DNA of 48,574 nucleotides from Luminiphilus sp. (GCA_012270045.1 JAAXJC010000035.1:495-49068), one strand, 5' to 3'; positions 37,411 to 45,978 are shown, counted from the first letter of the stretch. Translations and numbers: made by a program. The notes: generated from the sequence alone by a model not told the origin.

Positions 37411-38967
37411 TTAAAGTTCGCCGCGACCCACCCTTCCGGCGATATGGTCCGCCTGCCGCAGGGCCAGTGCGACGATGGTCAGAGTGGGATTTTCACAGCC
37501 CGCGCTGGTAAACAGGCTGCCATCTGAAACAAACAGATTGTCCACGTCGTGGGTTTGTCCCCAGCGGTTACAGACGCTGGTTTTTCGATCACTGCCCATG
37601 CGCGCCGTGCCCATATTGTGGGTGGCCGGGAAGACATTAACCATGTCGTAAACATCCTTGGCACCCAGGGCCTCATACACCGATCTGCCACGCGCCAACG
37701 CGTATTCCCGCAGCTTCGCCGTGTTCGGATGCTCTTCGTAATGCACCACAGGAATGGGCAGGCCGTAGCCATCTACTTTCTGCTCGTGGAGGGTTATGCG
37801 GTTGCTGGCCTGGGGCAGGTCTTCGCCATGGATCAACATTGCCGCGAGGTGATTGTAGTGGGCCAGGATATCGGCGTATTCCGGGCCCCAACCGTTGGGC
37901 TGCAGGAATTTGGCAAAAATCTCCGGCGCAAAGGGCACCGTTAGCATCAGGATGCCGCCGACAAAGCCACGGTCGGGGTTGTAACCGCGCTCGTCCTTGA
38001 TGATCCCGGCCTGATGGGCACCCCGGTGGATGTTGACCTCGCCGGGCATGCGTCCCACCACGCCTGCGATCATGTGCCGCATGTAATTGCGACCCACCTG
38101 GTCCGAGCTGTTGGCGAGCCCGGTGGGGAATCTGTCGCTGCTGGAGTTCAGCAGCAGGCGTGCGGTCTCAATGGCATTGCCTGCCACGCAAACGGCACTG
38201 GCCTTCTGCTTCTGCGGCGTACCGCCGGCGTCGATGTAGTGCACCTCATTGGCACGACCGCTGTCATCGTGGGCTATCCGGGTGACCATGCATTCCGGCC
38301 GCAACTCGAAGTGCCCGGTCTGTTCGGCCCGGGGAATCTCGGTATACAGGGTGGACCATTTCGCCTGCACGACACAGCCGCTGGTGCAAAAGCCGGTCTG
38401 CAGGCAGGCGCCGCGACCATCCCGGGGCGTCGGGTTGATCGCCACGTTATTGGTGTCGATCTGTCGGTAACCCACTTTGCGGGCGCCGGCCTCCAGTACT
38501 TTGTAGTTGTTGTTGCCCGGTAGCCGTTCAATGCCATGGGTGCCCGTTACCCCCATCAATTGTTCCGCTGCCGAGTAATAGGGGGCGATGTCATCAAAGG
38601 CCAGGGGCCAGTCTTCCAATGTGGTGTCAGCTATGGCGCCGTAGGTAGAGCGGGCTTTGAATTCATGGGCCTGCATGCGTGGACAGGAGGCGGTCCAGTG
38701 CAGGGTGGTACCCCCGACGGTTTTGCAGGTCCAGGCCGGGAAGCCGGGAATGGTCTGGCCACTGCTCTCCCGCGGATCAAGCCAGGTGAACTTGCCAAAC
38801 ATGGCCGCTTCGTCGTTGACAATTTCGGACATGTCCAGACGACGACCGGCCTCCAGGCAGACCACGTCGATGCCACGTTGGGCCAGGGCATTGGCCAGCA
38901 CGCCGCCACCGGCACCCGAGCCAATGACGACTACTACCGACTGTTCCTGGCTGAATGACGCGCTCAT
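37411..38967 (-). CDS. GMC-family FAD oxidoreductase (alcohol/gluconate dehydrogenase large subunit)
   Basis: A 518-residue glucose-methanol-choline enzyme. FAD site VVIGSGAGGGVLANAL, TVGGTTLHWTA in the middle, and C-terminal THNMGTARMG with CENPTLTI holding the catalytic His/Asn pair. The start at 38967 is chosen over 38979 because its ATG overlaps the stop of the small subunit as ATGA (38964-38967). The large subunit of gluconate 2-dehydrogenase-type complexes passes electrons to a cytochrome c, but no such gene is adjacent here. Substrate likely an alcohol. Confidence 0.9.
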   Translation of the reverse strand: MSASFSQEQSVVVVIGSGAGGGVLANALAQRGIDVVCLEAGRRLDMSEIVNDEAAMFGKFTWLDPRESSGQTIPGFPAWTCKTVGGTTLHWTASCPRMQAHEFKARSTYGAIADTTLEDWPLAFDDIAPYYSAAEQLMGVTGTHGIERLPGNNNYKVLEAGARKVGYRQIDTNNVAINPTPRDGRGACLQTGFCTSGCVVQAKWSTLYTEIPRAEQTGHFELRPECMVTRIAHDDSGRANEVHYIDAGGTPQKQKASAVCVAGNAIETARLLLNSSSDRFPTGLANSSDQVGRNYMRHMIAGVVGRMPGEVNIHRGAHQAGIIKDERGYNPDRGFVGGILMLTVPFAPEIFAKFLQPNGWGPEYADILAHYNHLAAMLIHGEDLPQASNRITLHEQKVDGYGLPIPVVHYEEHPNTAKLREYALARGRSVYEALGAKDVYDMVNVFPATHNMGTARMGSDRKTSVCNRWGQTHDVDNLFVSDGSLFTSAGCENPTLTIVALALRQADHIAGRVGRGEL

Positions 38968-39530
38968 GAATCCAACCAATCAATGTCATCGAAGCCGCGG
39001 TTGATATAGCCGCCGTACTCGATGGAGGAGCCCTCGTAGCCCACCAATTGCCAGACCAATGGATTGCGGTACAGGCTTTCGATGGTCCGGTTGCGCAGGT
39101 AGAAAAACGCCTCGCCACCTTCGATGCTTTTCAGCGCTTGTACTTGCTCGGGCACTGATGCGGCCAGCCAATCGCCGCCAACCTGCTGCTCGAGGGTCGC
39201 TGCCATGTTCTGCAGCAGCTTTGCCAGATCGGGACGCTGGCCCATGTCGGCATCGATGTCCCGAACTACCTGGACGTAGACCGAGTCATTGAGTTCGGGG
39301 TGGGGGAACAGCAGGCGGGCTATGCTGGCCAACATCAGTCCCAGCTCGGCATCGACTCCGGCGAGATTCCAGTTGTCAGCCTCCGATGCCGACAGGGACA
39401 GGGGGTGCGACAGCACCGCGGCAGACCCGGCTGCGGCAAAGCCCAGCAGTTTCAGGAATTCCCGGCGCTGCTCCGGTTCCAGGTTGGTCCGGCGCGCCGC
39501 CGGCATTGATGCTACCCCGTCTGCTTTCAT
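38964..39530 (-). CDS. Gluconate 2-dehydrogenase subunit 3-like protein with Tat signal
   Basis: A 188-residue small subunit. The N-terminus has QRREFLKLLG followed by a hydrophobic run, a twin-arginine signal, so the protein and probably the bound GMC subunit are exported folded to the periplasm. The helical mature part (VDAELGLMLASIARLLFPH, then EGGEAFFYLRNRTIESLYRNPLVW) is characteristic of the subunit-3 family. It is translationally coupled to the GMC gene by a 4-bp overlap. A perfect 14-bp palindrome lies about 100 bp upstream. Confidence 0.88.
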   Translation of the reverse strand: MKADGVASMPAARRTNLEPEQRREFLKLLGFAAAGSAAVLSHPLSLSASEADNWNLAGVDAELGLMLASIARLLFPHPELNDSVYVQVVRDIDADMGQRPDLAKLLQNMAATLEQQVGGDWLAASVPEQVQALKSIEGGEAFFYLRNRTIESLYRNPLVWQLVGYEGSSIEYGGYINRGFDDIDWLDS

Positions 39531-39622
39531 GGCGTTGAACCTCCAATCCCAGCGGTCCAGGTGGTGCTGCAGTGCAGCCCCAGCAGAACCTGCCAGCTCA
39601 GGATCGTCTGACAGTTTTTACC

Positions 39623-39636
39623 CCACTTATAAGTGG
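39623..39636. promoter_or_regulatory. Palindrome upstream of GMC operon
   Basis: Perfect 14-bp dyad, CCACTTA-TAAGTGG, within a gene-free 267-bp gap and about 100 bp upstream of the small-subunit start. Its size and position fit a repressor or activator operator; the regulator is not identified. Confidence 0.4.
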
Positions 39637-39797
39637 TATCAGTAGCACATCAGGTCCCAAATGCAAACTGCCCAACCCCGGGCAAAACCCTTGCAGTGAG
39701 AATCGCCAGTGGTGGCCTGCTATCGCGCGGGTAACAGCCTTGGATCGGACTGTTGCCCACGGCTGTTGCGGCCCGAAGACCGGGTGTCTGTAGGTTC

Positions 39798-41108
39798 TCA
39801 GTTGGGCTCCCTGCCGACACCGCTACGGGTCAGGCTGATGGCGGCAAAGGCGGCCAGGAACATGGGCAGAGCCATCGCCAGGTAGAGCGCGAACCGTTCC
39901 CATCCCACCTGGATCATCACGCCTGCGAGATTCGGGCCCAGCACAGCCCCGAGGCGCCCGACACCCAGGGCCCAACCCAGGGCGGTATTACGTATCTGCA
40001 CCGGGTACATGTCCGGTACCGCAGCGTAGAGACTGATCATTGAGCCGGACAGGAATATGCCGATGATGAAGGTCACGATGAGCATGGGCGTAATGGCAAC
40101 CGGCAGGCTGCCAAACACCGCCATGCTGGCAATCGATCCCAGCATGACAAACGCGCCAACCTTCAGCACATAAATCCTGGTGGCCACCCAACCCACCGCG
40201 ATGCCGCCCAGCACGCCGCCAATGCTCAGGATCACACCCCCGGACAGGGAGGTGTCCCGTGACAGACCGGCATCCACCAGAATCTTGGGCGTCCAGTTGG
40301 CAACGAAATACCAGGTCGACATCACGGCGACAAACGCCAGCCAGATCAGCACGGTGCGGACCCGATACTCCGGCGTGAAGACGTCAAAGAATCCGCCACC
40401 CTGACCAGTGTTGCTCTCGATCTGCGGCAATTGCTCCAGCGGCTTCATCTGCATGTGCCCGAGCAGCACATTGGCCCGTGCCAGGGCGCCCTCAGGACGC
40501 CGGTTGAGGATGAAAGCCAGGGACTCCGGCAGTCGCCACCAGACCAGCAGCAGCATGGTCAGGGACAGCCCGCCCCCCACCAGGAAAATCGAGCGCCAGC
40601 CCATGGCGCTGACCAGCGCCACCGACACAAAGCCGGCGATGATGGCGCCCACCGGGTATCCTGACTGGAGTATGGCAACGGCCAATTTCTGGCGTCTGGC
40701 ATTGCTGTATTCGGATACCATGGTAGTCAGGCTGGACAACATGCCGCCCACCCCCAGGCCTGTTATCAGTCGGGTGATCAGCAATGTGGTTACGTCCTGG
40801 GCTAACGCCGAGGTGAACATGCCCACCGAAATGATGGCGAGACCGATCAGGATCAGGGTGCGTCGGCCATAGCGGTCCGCCAGCGGCGAGAGAAACAGTG
40901 CGCCAATGACCATTCCGGCCAGACCGGCACTGAAAACCACACCCAACACCGCGGGCTCCAGGGCCCACTCCCGGGCGATTTCCGGCGCCGCGAAGGCGAT
41001 GGACAGCACGTCGAAGCCATCGATGAAGTTGATGATGATGCAGATCAGTACCGCCCTCGTTTGAAACGAGGTCATGGGTCTGGCGCGTATTTCGTCGATC
41101 AGCTGCAT
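39798..41108 (-). CDS. MFS transporter, aromatic acid:H+ symporter type
   Basis: A 436-residue 12-helix transporter. The first helix carries DGFDVLSIAFAAP, a hallmark of the AAHS family (PcaK, BenK, MhpT), and the loop motif LADRYGRRTLILIG is intact. It would import an aromatic or related carboxylate in symport with protons. Divergent from the Rieske oxygenase operon across a 392-bp gap, suggesting it imports the oxygenase substrate. Confidence 0.92.
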   Translation of the reverse strand: MQLIDEIRARPMTSFQTRAVLICIIINFIDGFDVLSIAFAAPEIAREWALEPAVLGVVFSAGLAGMVIGALFLSPLADRYGRRTLILIGLAIISVGMFTSALAQDVTTLLITRLITGLGVGGMLSSLTTMVSEYSNARRQKLAVAILQSGYPVGAIIAGFVSVALVSAMGWRSIFLVGGGLSLTMLLLVWWRLPESLAFILNRRPEGALARANVLLGHMQMKPLEQLPQIESNTGQGGGFFDVFTPEYRVRTVLIWLAFVAVMSTWYFVANWTPKILVDAGLSRDTSLSGGVILSIGGVLGGIAVGWVATRIYVLKVGAFVMLGSIASMAVFGSLPVAITPMLIVTFIIGIFLSGSMISLYAAVPDMYPVQIRNTALGWALGVGRLGAVLGPNLAGVMIQVGWERFALYLAMALPMFLAAFAAISLTRSGVGREPN

Positions 41109-41500
41109 GTCTATCCTCAGGGGTCGGGTGCTGTCCCAGCGGGTCGCGGCCAGTCCAAAGGCTGGGTTAACTGCGTTGCGCCGGCATGGAACTGGACGTG
41201 CATGGCCCTACCTTAAGGTGTTTCAAGGTCCAGTGGAAATGGGTCGGCGATTAGCTGGGTTATGTAGTTGGCCTGGACCATGGCGTAGGGGAATCCTCTG
41301 CCGGTGGCAGGCGAGGGCATGGGCCCGGTAGCAGCCTGGGGAGCCAGCTGCTCCGGGTCTGGGAATGGCCTCTGCCAACCCCCAGGCCAGTGTGGGTTTG
41401 TCTCCCCCAGCCAATTATTTTAGAGTCAGGGAGATGGTCATCGGGCCATGCAGCACCTGCCAGCGCCCGCAAAAAGCTGCACTTGCACAGGACACAGATC
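41109..41500. other. Divergent regulatory region, MFS / Rieske operon
   Basis: A 392-bp gap with no credible gene between the aromatic-acid transporter and the Rieske alpha subunit. It must contain both promoters; an AT-rich AATTATTTTAGA patch near 41413-41425 is the most promoter-like part for the plus strand. No regulator gene adjoins it. Confidence 0.4.
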
Positions 41501-42844
41501 ATGACCCAGGCAACGCTACCTTTGATCGACATCGATGCTCTGGTCAGGGACGACGAAGTTCATCGGGACTGCTATGTCAGTAACGAGGTGTTCGACCTCG
41601 AGATGGAACGCATTTTCGGGCAGGCATGGGTGTATGTCGGCCACGACTCTCAGATTCCCGACGCGGGAGACTACTGGACCACCTTAATCGGGCGCGAGTC
41701 CGTGGTCATGACCAGGGACAAGCAGGGGGAGGTGCACGTGTTGTATAACCGCTGCCCCCATAAGGGCGCTCGAATTGCCCCCGAGGGTTGCGGTCATGTT
41801 AAGGGCCTGTTTCGCTGCCCCTACCACGCCTGGACCTTCAACATGGACGGCCAGCTCCGCGGTGTCCCTTACAGGGAGGGCTACGAGGGCACCTCATTCG
41901 ATATTGAAGACCCCCGTTTCTCCATGCGTAAAGTCGGCCGAGTCGCCAACTACCGTGGCTTCGTATTCGCCTCCCTGGCGGAGGAGGGGGTTAGTTTCGA
42001 GTCATTCATAGCTGGAGTGAAAAGCTCCCTGGACAATTTTTGCGATCGGGCGCCCAACGGCACCGTGTCGGTTGCTGGCGGTGTCTTTCGCGTCATGCAG
42101 CGATCCAACTGGAAGGTGTTCTTCGAAAACCTGAATGACACCGGCCACCCCATCGCCACCCACGAGTCCTCCTACCGGGCAGCCCGCCAGTATTCCAATG
42201 AAAAGCTGGGTGGGGAGATGCCTTTCCAGCTGCATATCATTGACGGTAACGGTGCACCTCCCAAGTTCTGGTCTGATCTGGATCTGCATGCTTTTGACTA
42301 TGGCCACAGCTACATGACCGCCATCTTCAAGGCGCCGGACGATCCCCTGTCCCAGGCTTACTTCCAAAGCCTTGCCGAGGCAAAGGGAGAGGAGACGGCG
42401 AAGGAGATCCTGTCGGTCAACCGGCACAACACCATCATTTACCCGTCCTGTTCCCCCCATACGTCTTTTCAGCAGTGGCGTGTGATTCGACCCATCTCCC
42501 CGGACCGTACCCTGGTTGAAATATTTACCTTCCGCCTGGATGGCGCGCCGGAAGAACTGCTGCAGCGAACGTTCATCTACTCCAACGTTGTCAATTCCCC
42601 TTCCTCCATTGTCATGACCGATGACGTTCATGTGTATGCGGAGTGCCAGAAGGGACTGGAGACCCAGGGCGGCGATTGGGTGAGCCAACACCGCAATGCG
42701 GGCCAGGACCAGCCCTACGAGGGTGCCGATGGAGGTGTCATCGGTGTCGGCTCCAGCGAACTGCCCATACGCAACCAGTTTCGTGCCTGGCACCAATACA
42801 TGTCGGACGCGGCGCGTCCGGCAGACGGAGACACCGGCTCGTGA
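41501..42844 (+). CDS. Rieske ring-hydroxylating dioxygenase alpha subunit
   Basis: A 447-residue oxygenase large subunit. The Rieske cluster ligands are C85, H87 (RCPHKG) and C106, H109 (CPYHAW). The mononuclear-iron facial triad starts in N210-L-N-D213-T-G-H216-P-I-A-T-H221, with a bridging aspartate at 213. ATG 41501 is chosen because homology starts there; the frame is open further upstream. It would insert O2 into an aromatic ring to give a cis-diol. The beta subunit follows with a GTGA overlap. Ferredoxin and reductase genes are not in the window. Confidence 0.93.
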   Translation: MTQATLPLIDIDALVRDDEVHRDCYVSNEVFDLEMERIFGQAWVYVGHDSQIPDAGDYWTTLIGRESVVMTRDKQGEVHVLYNRCPHKGARIAPEGCGHVKGLFRCPYHAWTFNMDGQLRGVPYREGYEGTSFDIEDPRFSMRKVGRVANYRGFVFASLAEEGVSFESFIAGVKSSLDNFCDRAPNGTVSVAGGVFRVMQRSNWKVFFENLNDTGHPIATHESSYRAARQYSNEKLGGEMPFQLHIIDGNGAPPKFWSDLDLHAFDYGHSYMTAIFKAPDDPLSQAYFQSLAEAKGEETAKEILSVNRHNTIIYPSCSPHTSFQQWRVIRPISPDRTLVEIFTFRLDGAPEELLQRTFIYSNVVNSPSSIVMTDDVHVYAECQKGLETQGGDWVSQHRNAGQDQPYEGADGGVIGVGSSELPIRNQFRAWHQYMSDAARPADGDTGS

Positions 42845-43344
42845 CCGGGCCCGGGTCCCCGGCGGATGGTTTTGTCTATGACGACATCCGTGACTTCCTG
42901 AACCTCGAAGCTCGGCTGCTGGACCAGCGCAAGTTTGACGAATGGAACGCCCTGTTCACCCCCGAGGGCATGTATTGGGTGCCCCTGGCCGATCAGCAGG
43001 CCGACCCGGTGAACCATCTGTCCTTGGTATATGAAGACGCGATGATGCGGGAGGTGCGCATCAATCGTCTGCGCCACGACCGGGCGTGGTCCCAACAGCC
43101 CCGGTCCCGGACTGCCCACAGCGTCAGTTGTATCGTGATCGAGGAGCGCTACCCCGATGAGGGTAGGGTTGTTGTCGGTTCATCCTTCATGATGAGCGAG
43201 TGGCGCAGTTTTGGTCTGCGGACGTTAGCCGGCCTGTACACCCACGATCTGGTGCTGTCAGGGGATGGCTACCGAATTGCGCAAAAACGGGTTGACCTGA
43301 TCGACTCCGAGGGCGTTTTTGAACCCATCGAAGTGTTTATCTGA
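42841..43344 (+). CDS. Ring-hydroxylating dioxygenase beta subunit
   Basis: A 167-residue small subunit of the NTF2-like fold: DDIRDFLNLEARLLDQRKFDEWNALFTPEGMYWVPL at the start, then a RINRLRHDRAWSQQPRSRTAH segment and C-terminal KRVDLIDSEG. The frame extends far upstream, but the GTG at 42841 overlaps the alpha stop (GTGA, 42841-42844) and gives the normal length. It stabilises the alpha3-beta3 hexamer. Confidence 0.92.
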   Translation: MTGPGSPADGFVYDDIRDFLNLEARLLDQRKFDEWNALFTPEGMYWVPLADQQADPVNHLSLVYEDAMMREVRINRLRHDRAWSQQPRSRTAHSVSCIVIEERYPDEGRVVVGSSFMMSEWRSFGLRTLAGLYTHDLVLSGDGYRIAQKRVDLIDSEGVFEPIEVFI

Positions 43345-43346
43345 CC

Positions 43347-43952
43347 ATGGCCAGTGCGGGTGCCACGGTGGTCTTGCCACTGCACCTCCAGAATGAAGTC
43401 ATCCATCCCGAAGGCGCCATCCACGCCGGTTTCGGCGGACCCGAGGCGAGTCGCGAAGCGTTTCTGGCGGCGGCCAGGACGGTGTTGGACCGTTCCCGCC
43501 GGGCGGGCCTGCCCATCGTTTATGTGCGCATGGCGTTTCAGCCCGGTGGCGCTGATTTGCCCGAGAACTGCGAGCTCTACCGGACCGTCAAGCGCAGCGA
43601 GGTGATGCGGGAGGGGAGCTGGGGAGTCGAGTTTATGGCCGGTTTGGAACCCATATTGCCCGCCGACCGTGTGGTTTCCCACAATCGGGTCAATGCTTTT
43701 TACGACAGCGATCTGGAAACTACCTTGGACAGCCTGAATTGCGCTGAGGTGGTGTTGTTCGGGGTCGCCACCCACTCGGTTGTAGAGCATACGGCCCGTC
43801 ATGCGGCCGACATGGGCCTGGAGGTGACCATTGTGGAAGACGCCTGCAGTGCCTACCCCCGGGAACGCCACGAGGCGAGCCTCGCAGCCATTGCTAATCT
43901 GGTCACCCGGGCGACGGCAGAGGCGCTGGATTTCGGCAGTGGTCATGACTGA
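43347..43952 (+). CDS. Isochorismatase-fold protein with replaced catalytic triad
   Basis: A 201-residue protein with the fold of cysteine hydrolases: VVLPLHLQNE, a VVSHNRVNAFYDSDLE block and GVATHSVVEHTARHAADMGLEV. The family triad is Asp-Lys-Cys. By alignment by eye, the Asp position is H13, the Lys position is H112 and the Cys position is V145. The fold pattern is otherwise intact and no frameshift is seen, so it is a genuine gene but probably not a standard amidohydrolase. It starts 2 bp after the beta-subunit stop and is clearly part of the oxygenase operon. It may bind a ring-cleavage intermediate or use a different mechanism (inference). Confidence 0.82.
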   Translation: MASAGATVVLPLHLQNEVIHPEGAIHAGFGGPEASREAFLAAARTVLDRSRRAGLPIVYVRMAFQPGGADLPENCELYRTVKRSEVMREGSWGVEFMAGLEPILPADRVVSHNRVNAFYDSDLETTLDSLNCAEVVLFGVATHSVVEHTARHAADMGLEVTIVEDACSAYPRERHEASLAAIANLVTRATAEALDFGSGHD

Positions 43953-43962
43953 AGGAGGTGCA

Positions 43963-44754
43963 ATGTCCGGTACCTATATCGTCAGTGGTGGCGCCAGCCG
44001 CCTGGGAGCGGCCATCGTCCGCCGATTGCACGGAGCGGGCCACAATGTGGTGGTGGCTGATGTGGACCAGGATGCGGCGGACGCCCTGTGCGCGGCATTG
44101 GGGGAGCGCTGTGTGGCCGCGGCCTGCGACGTCGGTGACGACCTGCAGATCGCAGGCCTTGTTGACCTCGCCAGGGATCATTTCCAGGGACTGGACGGCC
44201 TGGTCAACAACGCCGTCAGCTATATTGATGGCGGCATTTTTTCTTCCCGGGACCAATGGCAAAACGCATTCAATATCAACGTATTTGGTGGTGCCCGTTT
44301 GGTCGCTGAGGCGGTGCCGTTGCTGGCCCGAAGTGCCAGTCCGGCGGTGGTCAACGTGGCCAGCATCGCGGCCAAGGTGGCCCAGAAAGGGCGGGCGCTT
44401 TATCCGGTGGCCAAGGCGGCGATTCTGCATTTGACCCGGATGCAGGCTGTGGAATTGGCCGAACACAACATCCGGGTCAATTCGGTGTCCCCGGCCTGGA
44501 CCTGGTCCAGGCCGATAGAGCAGGCGTCCGGGGGCGATCGACAGCACGCGGACACGGTGGGCGCATCCCTGCACCCCCTGGGACGTATTGCTGATGCTGA
44601 GGAAGTTGCTGATGCTGTCGCGTTCCTGCTGTCTCCCCAGGCATCGTTTATCACCGGCACGGATATCGGAGTGGACGGAGGGCACGCCATATTGGGACCC
44701 GACGCGGGTATCCCAAGGCAGGGCGAACTGGTCAAGCCTGCAGAAAACAGCTGA
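43963..44754 (+). CDS. Short-chain dehydrogenase, probable cis-diol dehydrogenase
   Basis: A 263-residue SDR. Start at ATG 43963, preceded by a perfect GAAGGAGGTG ribosome site and beginning MSGTYIVSGGASRLG. The cofactor motif is a GGASRLG variant of the usual Gly-x3-Gly-x-Gly pattern; NNAVS, catalytic serine in NVASIAAK, and YPVAKAA with Tyr-x3-Lys. Last gene of the Rieske operon, and the position and family suggest dehydrogenation of the cis-diol made by the oxygenase (inference). Confidence 0.88.
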   Translation: MSGTYIVSGGASRLGAAIVRRLHGAGHNVVVADVDQDAADALCAALGERCVAAACDVGDDLQIAGLVDLARDHFQGLDGLVNNAVSYIDGGIFSSRDQWQNAFNINVFGGARLVAEAVPLLARSASPAVVNVASIAAKVAQKGRALYPVAKAAILHLTRMQAVELAEHNIRVNSVSPAWTWSRPIEQASGGDRQHADTVGASLHPLGRIADAEEVADAVAFLLSPQASFITGTDIGVDGGHAILGPDAGIPRQGELVKPAENS

Positions 44755-44783
44755 CACTCCCCTGGGGATACCCAACGGGTGCG

Positions 44784-44829
44784 CGGCGTCCCGGACGCCG
44801 GCGGGCAATCCGCCGCTAGCGGCGGATTG
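44784..44829. repeat. Tandem palindromes in convergent intergenic gap
   Basis: A GGCGTCC-C-GGACGCC hairpin (44785-44799) is followed by a perfect 24-bp palindrome (44806-44829) with half-site CAATCCGCCGCT. They lie between the convergent SDR and ABM genes. Neither has a following T-run, so they may be a bidirectional, rho-type terminator or a protein site. Confidence 0.5.
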
Positions 44830-44865
44830 AGTCGCTACAATGCTGCAGCCGGCAGGGACAGGGGT

Positions 44866-45165
44866 TTAAAGCTTGCCGGCTAGGGTCGCGTCGAAATAAG
44901 AGACATCGGGTGCCTCAGCCATCAACCCCAGGAACTCGGGCACCAGCTGCGCCATGGCGTCGCTCTCAAAGTGCACGTCATGGGCCACCTTGGACTGCCA
45001 CTCCTCGAACAGGAAGAACGCGCAATCGGATTCAGGAGAACCGTAAAACGCGTACTGGTTGATGCCTTCTTCGGCGCGTCCCACCTTGACGATCTCCGCC
45101 ATCAGTTCAACGGCGCGATCCCGACCTTCGGGTGTGCAAACGAAATGACCTGCTACCAAATACAT
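44866..45165 (-). CDS. ABM-domain (antibiotic biosynthesis monooxygenase-like) protein
   Basis: A 99-residue single-domain ferredoxin-like protein. VAGHFVCTPEGRDRAVELMAEIV, EEGINQYAFYGSPESDCAFFLFEEW and FESDAMAQLVPEFLGLM form the dimeric alpha/beta barrel. It has an AAAAGGAGAAA ribosome site. Such small enzymes include quinol/anthrone monooxygenases and isomerases. The position between the Rieske operon and the TetR/FMO pair suggests a role in the same aromatic or ketone catabolism (inference). Confidence 0.9.
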   Translation of the reverse strand: MYLVAGHFVCTPEGRDRAVELMAEIVKVGRAEEGINQYAFYGSPESDCAFFLFEEWQSKVAHDVHFESDAMAQLVPEFLGLMAEAPDVSYFDATLAGKL

Positions 45166-45343
45166 GGACTTTCTCCTTTTTCAGTGTCGGCCAGCACGGC
45201 AATTTAAACCTTCATGATACCGCCCGGGCGCCGTTCCGGGACAACCACCCATGCCATTCGCTGTACTCGTTTCTTTATGGGGTGTGTAGGGATTTCAGCG
45301 GGGCAGGGCGCCAATGCAGCACGGCCAACTGAAAGATGGGCGT

Positions 45344-45922
45344 CTAGGGTCCCAGCAGCAGATCTATCTGGGTATGCATTCGGCGCAGCCGTTGCGCCTT
45401 GGATTCCCTGGCGAGGATGAACTGCTCACCCAGGGCATACCGGTACAGGCATTGCGCCCTCAGGGCCGCCTCATCGGTGGGGTATCCCGCTGCCACAAAC
45501 AGGTCCCGCAAAAACCCGAAACGCAGTTTGTCCACGCTGGCGACGACCTTCGCCCTGCGTGGGTCATACTGGGTCCAGGATCGAATGTGAGGGTCCATCC
45601 CTGCAAGGTCACGGCGTACGATGTCTTCGGCGACGGCCCTGATCCTTGCAGGGGGATCATCGGGATAGCTGCGGTTACGTATCACGGTCTGGGTGCTTTG
45701 CTCGGCCCAGTAATCCAGTAGTGCCTCAAGGAACTGGTCCCGGTCCTTGAAGTGCCAGTAGAAGCTGCCCTTGGTGACGCCGAGGTCCCGGGCCAGCCAC
45801 TCCACCCGAACCTGGTCAATTCCGCCCTTCGCCAGCGCCTGCAGTGCGGCCTGGAGCCAGGACTCCCGGGACTGCCGGTCCGGCATCGCTGCTTTGGCCT
45901 GCTTGCTGCCCCGCGTTGACAT
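45344..45922 (-). CDS. TetR-family transcriptional regulator
   Basis: A 192-residue repressor. The N-terminal HTH reads QALAKGGIDQVRVEWLARDLGVTKGSFYWHFKDRDQFLEALL, typical of TetR, followed by a helical ligand-binding domain. It is transcribed away from the flavin monooxygenase gene with two inverted repeats in between, so it probably represses itself and the monooxygenase until a ligand arrives (inference). Confidence 0.93.
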   Translation of the reverse strand: MSTRGSKQAKAAMPDRQSRESWLQAALQALAKGGIDQVRVEWLARDLGVTKGSFYWHFKDRDQFLEALLDYWAEQSTQTVIRNRSYPDDPPARIRAVAEDIVRRDLAGMDPHIRSWTQYDPRRAKVVASVDKLRFGFLRDLFVAAGYPTDEAALRAQCLYRYALGEQFILARESKAQRLRRMHTQIDLLLGP

Positions 45923-45944
45923 CGACCCCCAGACCTCCTATTGT

Positions 45945-45978
45945 CCATACGGATGCGTATGGATACGCAGGCGTATGG
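45945..45978. promoter_or_regulatory. Tandem TetR operator
   Basis: Two adjacent dyads: CCATACG-GATG-CGTATGG (45945-45962) and ATACGC-AG-GCGTAT (45963-45976). Their centres are about 16 bp apart, in the divergent gap close to the TetR start. The shared ATACG/CGTAT half-site strongly suggests binding of two TetR dimers. Confidence 0.7.

Noticed and set aside
42643-42840. Longer N-terminus for the oxygenase beta subunit
   Set aside because: The extra 66 codons lie inside the alpha gene in another frame; the GTG overlapping the alpha stop gives the family-typical length.
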